Source: Casuarius casuarius (taxonomy: Eukaryota > Chordata > Aves > Casuariiformes > Casuariidae). Taken from it: 64,000 nucleotides of DNA. Shown one piece after another: positions 63,401 through 64,000 of this stretch. How positions within the stretch are numbered: position 1 is the stretch's first letter; each line of letters starts with the position of its first letter. Both the position numbers and the translations under genes were made by a program. The DNA lies in contig PTFA01000158.1 of NCBI GenBank assembly GCA_003342895.1, positions 365,412-429,411 of the forward strand. Reading direction: 5' to 3'. A model generated the notes under the pieces. That model saw only the letters and a list, made by a program, of their open reading frames with translations. It did no database searches and was not told the origin of the DNA.

Positions 63401-63928
63401 AAGCCCTGCGCAGCTCTTCACTAGGACCTTTCGTGTTCAGGGCTGCCTTTAGTCAGCAGCAATCTCATTCTCACCTTCTCAGGTGCTCCACTGGCCAGAT
63501 TTCCCAGGCCTCTCACCGCCATCTGGCGCACAGTGGTGCTGGTGTCCTGNGATTTGTNCANCAAGGCAGAGAGGACAGGCTGAAGCAGCTTCCTCTCCTG
63601 GAGCACTGGGTGCTTTATCAGCTACAAAAGAGCAACATGACCATCAGCACTGATACAGCGATCCTGGCCACTCACCATGTGTGAATAACAACGTGCATGG
63701 ATTCCAGCACGGACAGGACACGCTCTGCTAGGGTCATCCCGAAGAAAGACACGTCCCAGGCAGCAGTTTCCAAAGACAACTGCCCTCAGCCCTCCCTTTC
63801 CCACCTTCCGTCTTACCTCAGCAAAGAAGGACGTTGCCATGGTCCTCAGGTTTGCTGCTGGTGAGTCCAGCCAGGGGAAGAGAGCATTTACAACAGCCAG
63901 GGTGATTACGCCAGCTCGGAGCAGAACA
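60350..63928 (-). CDS. Maestro heat-like repeat (MROH) family gene, 3' part (seven exons, 5' end outside window)
   Basis: Seven minus-strand exons, in transcript order 63928-63817, 63621-63475, 63166-62984, 62386-62231, 61970-61848, 61599-61497 and 60453-60350, are bounded by AG acceptors and GTAAG/GTGAG donors. All internal junctions are phase 0 except the last, which is phase 1, and the reading frame is open throughout. The translation shows the family pattern of alpha-helical HEAT-type repeats: FPWLDSPAANLRTMATSFF, VRQMAVRGLGNLASGAPEK, GESLSALAKVVVELKEKD and LLHLRDPDPGVYN. MROH proteins are HEAT-repeat scaffolds of poorly known function, with many paralogues in birds; which paralogue this is cannot be decided here. 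The 5' end is missing because the first visible exon starts in codon phase 2. A stop codon at 60350-60352 and an AATAAA about 125 bases downstream mark the 3' end. Several codons contain N. About 20 residues expected near the C-terminus are not accounted for. Confidence 0.88.
61497..61599 (-). CDS. MROH-like gene, sixth visible exon
   Basis: This exon has 103 bases, enters in phase 0 and leaves in phase 1. Its acceptor is TTTTCCCCTAG and its donor is ACCG|GTGAGA. It encodes ARNVPELLDSVYDTFRTYF, then SSCWAMRTAAIKLT. The SxWxxxRxAA pattern is the usual penultimate MROH helix pair. Two N bases fall inside (about 61526 and 61543). Confidence 0.82.
61848..61970 (-). CDS. MROH-like gene, fifth visible exon
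   Basis: This exon has 123 bases (41 codons, phase 0-0), acceptor CTTTGCAG and donor CTG|GTAAGN, with an N at the last donor position shown. It starts ACRSTFVLCTPLLG, the expected continuation of the preceding LLHLRDPDPGVYN helix. It ends EAVCSHL, which matches the family's short-helix segment before the last repeats. One N affects one residue in the middle. Confidence 0.85.
62231..62386 (-). CDS. MROH-like gene, fourth visible exon
   Basis: This exon has 156 bases (52 codons, phase 0-0), acceptor TTGCAG and donor AAT|GTAAGA. It encodes DEAVLRSSAFTLYGILASF, then a lysine/arginine-rich turn and VRILLHLRDPDPGVYN. Other MROH proteins carry the same DExVRxSA...LLLHLxDPxP pattern. Confidence 0.9.
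62984..63166 (-). CDS. MROH-like gene, third visible exon
   Basis: This exon has 183 bases (61 codons, phase 0-0), acceptor CTTTGACAG and donor GCT|GTAAGTG. It encodes LREHKAAVVEVLLRAIKDV, then GESLSALAKVVVELKEKD and a closing YTKTFFDA, the usual order for this MROH repeat. A decayed relative of this exon and its upstream intron lies at 59041-59323. Confidence 0.9.
63475..63621 (-). CDS. MROH-like gene, second visible exon (signature HEAT repeat)
   Basis: This exon has 147 bases (49 codons, phase 0-0), acceptor TTTTGTAG and donor AAG|GTGAGA. It encodes the most diagnostic stretch of the family, VRQMAVRGLGNLASGAPEK, preceded by LLQPVLSAL. Three undetermined bases fall between these two motifs (about 63550-63561), leaving three residues unknown. 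Confidence 0.9.
63817..63928 (-). CDS. MROH-like gene, first visible exon
   Basis: This 112-base exon has a TGTGTGTGCAG acceptor at its upstream side and a GAG|GTAAGA donor. It starts with the last base of a split codon, so at least one more exon lies beyond the right edge. The 37 complete codons include PWLDSPAANLRTMATSFFAE, a typical MROH helix pair. No N falls inside it. Confidence 0.85.
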
Positions 63929-64000
63929 CTGCACACACAGCACAAGAAGACAATGAGGCAACAGCCCATGGACTTCCAACAGTCGAGTGCTGTGGTGCGC

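Noticed and set aside
1..64000. CRISPR arrays, operons, rRNA, tRNA genes, riboswitches
   Set aside because: None seen. Regular spaced repeats, clustered same-strand open frames and recognisable cloverleaf genes are absent, and the composition is that of vertebrate intergenic DNA.

Overview
The window looks like vertebrate nuclear DNA, most likely from a bird. Coding density is very low, gene structure is intron-based, and short microsatellites and poly(A)/poly(T) runs are scattered throughout. There are three CR1-type non-LTR retrotransposon fragments. One of them (about 42.51-42.69 kb, minus strand) carries the familiar avian CR1 3' end. The species cannot be told from the sequence, and a turtle or crocodilian is a weaker alternative. 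There is no sign of prokaryotic organisation, CRISPR, operons or rRNA, and I recognised no tRNA.

Layout. From 1 to about 48 kb the DNA is AT-rich and non-coding as far as I can support. It holds a cluster of very old palindromic and SINE-like repeats at 1.8-2.2 kb, an old CR1 3' fragment at 20.4-20.7 kb, a MIR/CORE-SINE-like relic at about 31.6 kb, a 39-bp tandem duplication at 32.33 kb, a long (TG)n tract at 32.6 kb and a reversed CR1 tail at 42.5 kb. A 1.6-kb CR1 copy lies at 48.45-50.1 kb. It has recognisable reverse-transcriptase motifs but is broken into several frames. Around it (48.36-51.07 kb, plus strand) three short exon-like blocks share splice phase 1 and stay open when read together. 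The last ends in a stop followed by AATAAA. I cannot assign them to a known family, so they are reported as a tentative gene.

From about 59.4 kb to the end the DNA becomes clearly more GC-rich. The minus strand carries the 3' end of a maestro heat-like repeat (MROH) family gene: seven exons with consensus splice sites and compatible phases, a stop codon at 60350-60352 and an AATAAA at 60220-60225. The 5' part lies beyond the right edge. A decayed, frameshifted copy of one of its exons with the adjoining intron lies at 59041-59323, so the locus has been duplicated. All undetermined bases (N) fall in the last 4.2 kb, mostly over or beside this gene, as might happen where near-identical MROH copies were merged in assembly.

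The one firm gene is the MROH-like gene. The observations most worth following are its duplicated remnant, the apparent gap in its C-terminal repeat, the N clustering, and the unassigned phase-1 exon chain at 48-51 kb.
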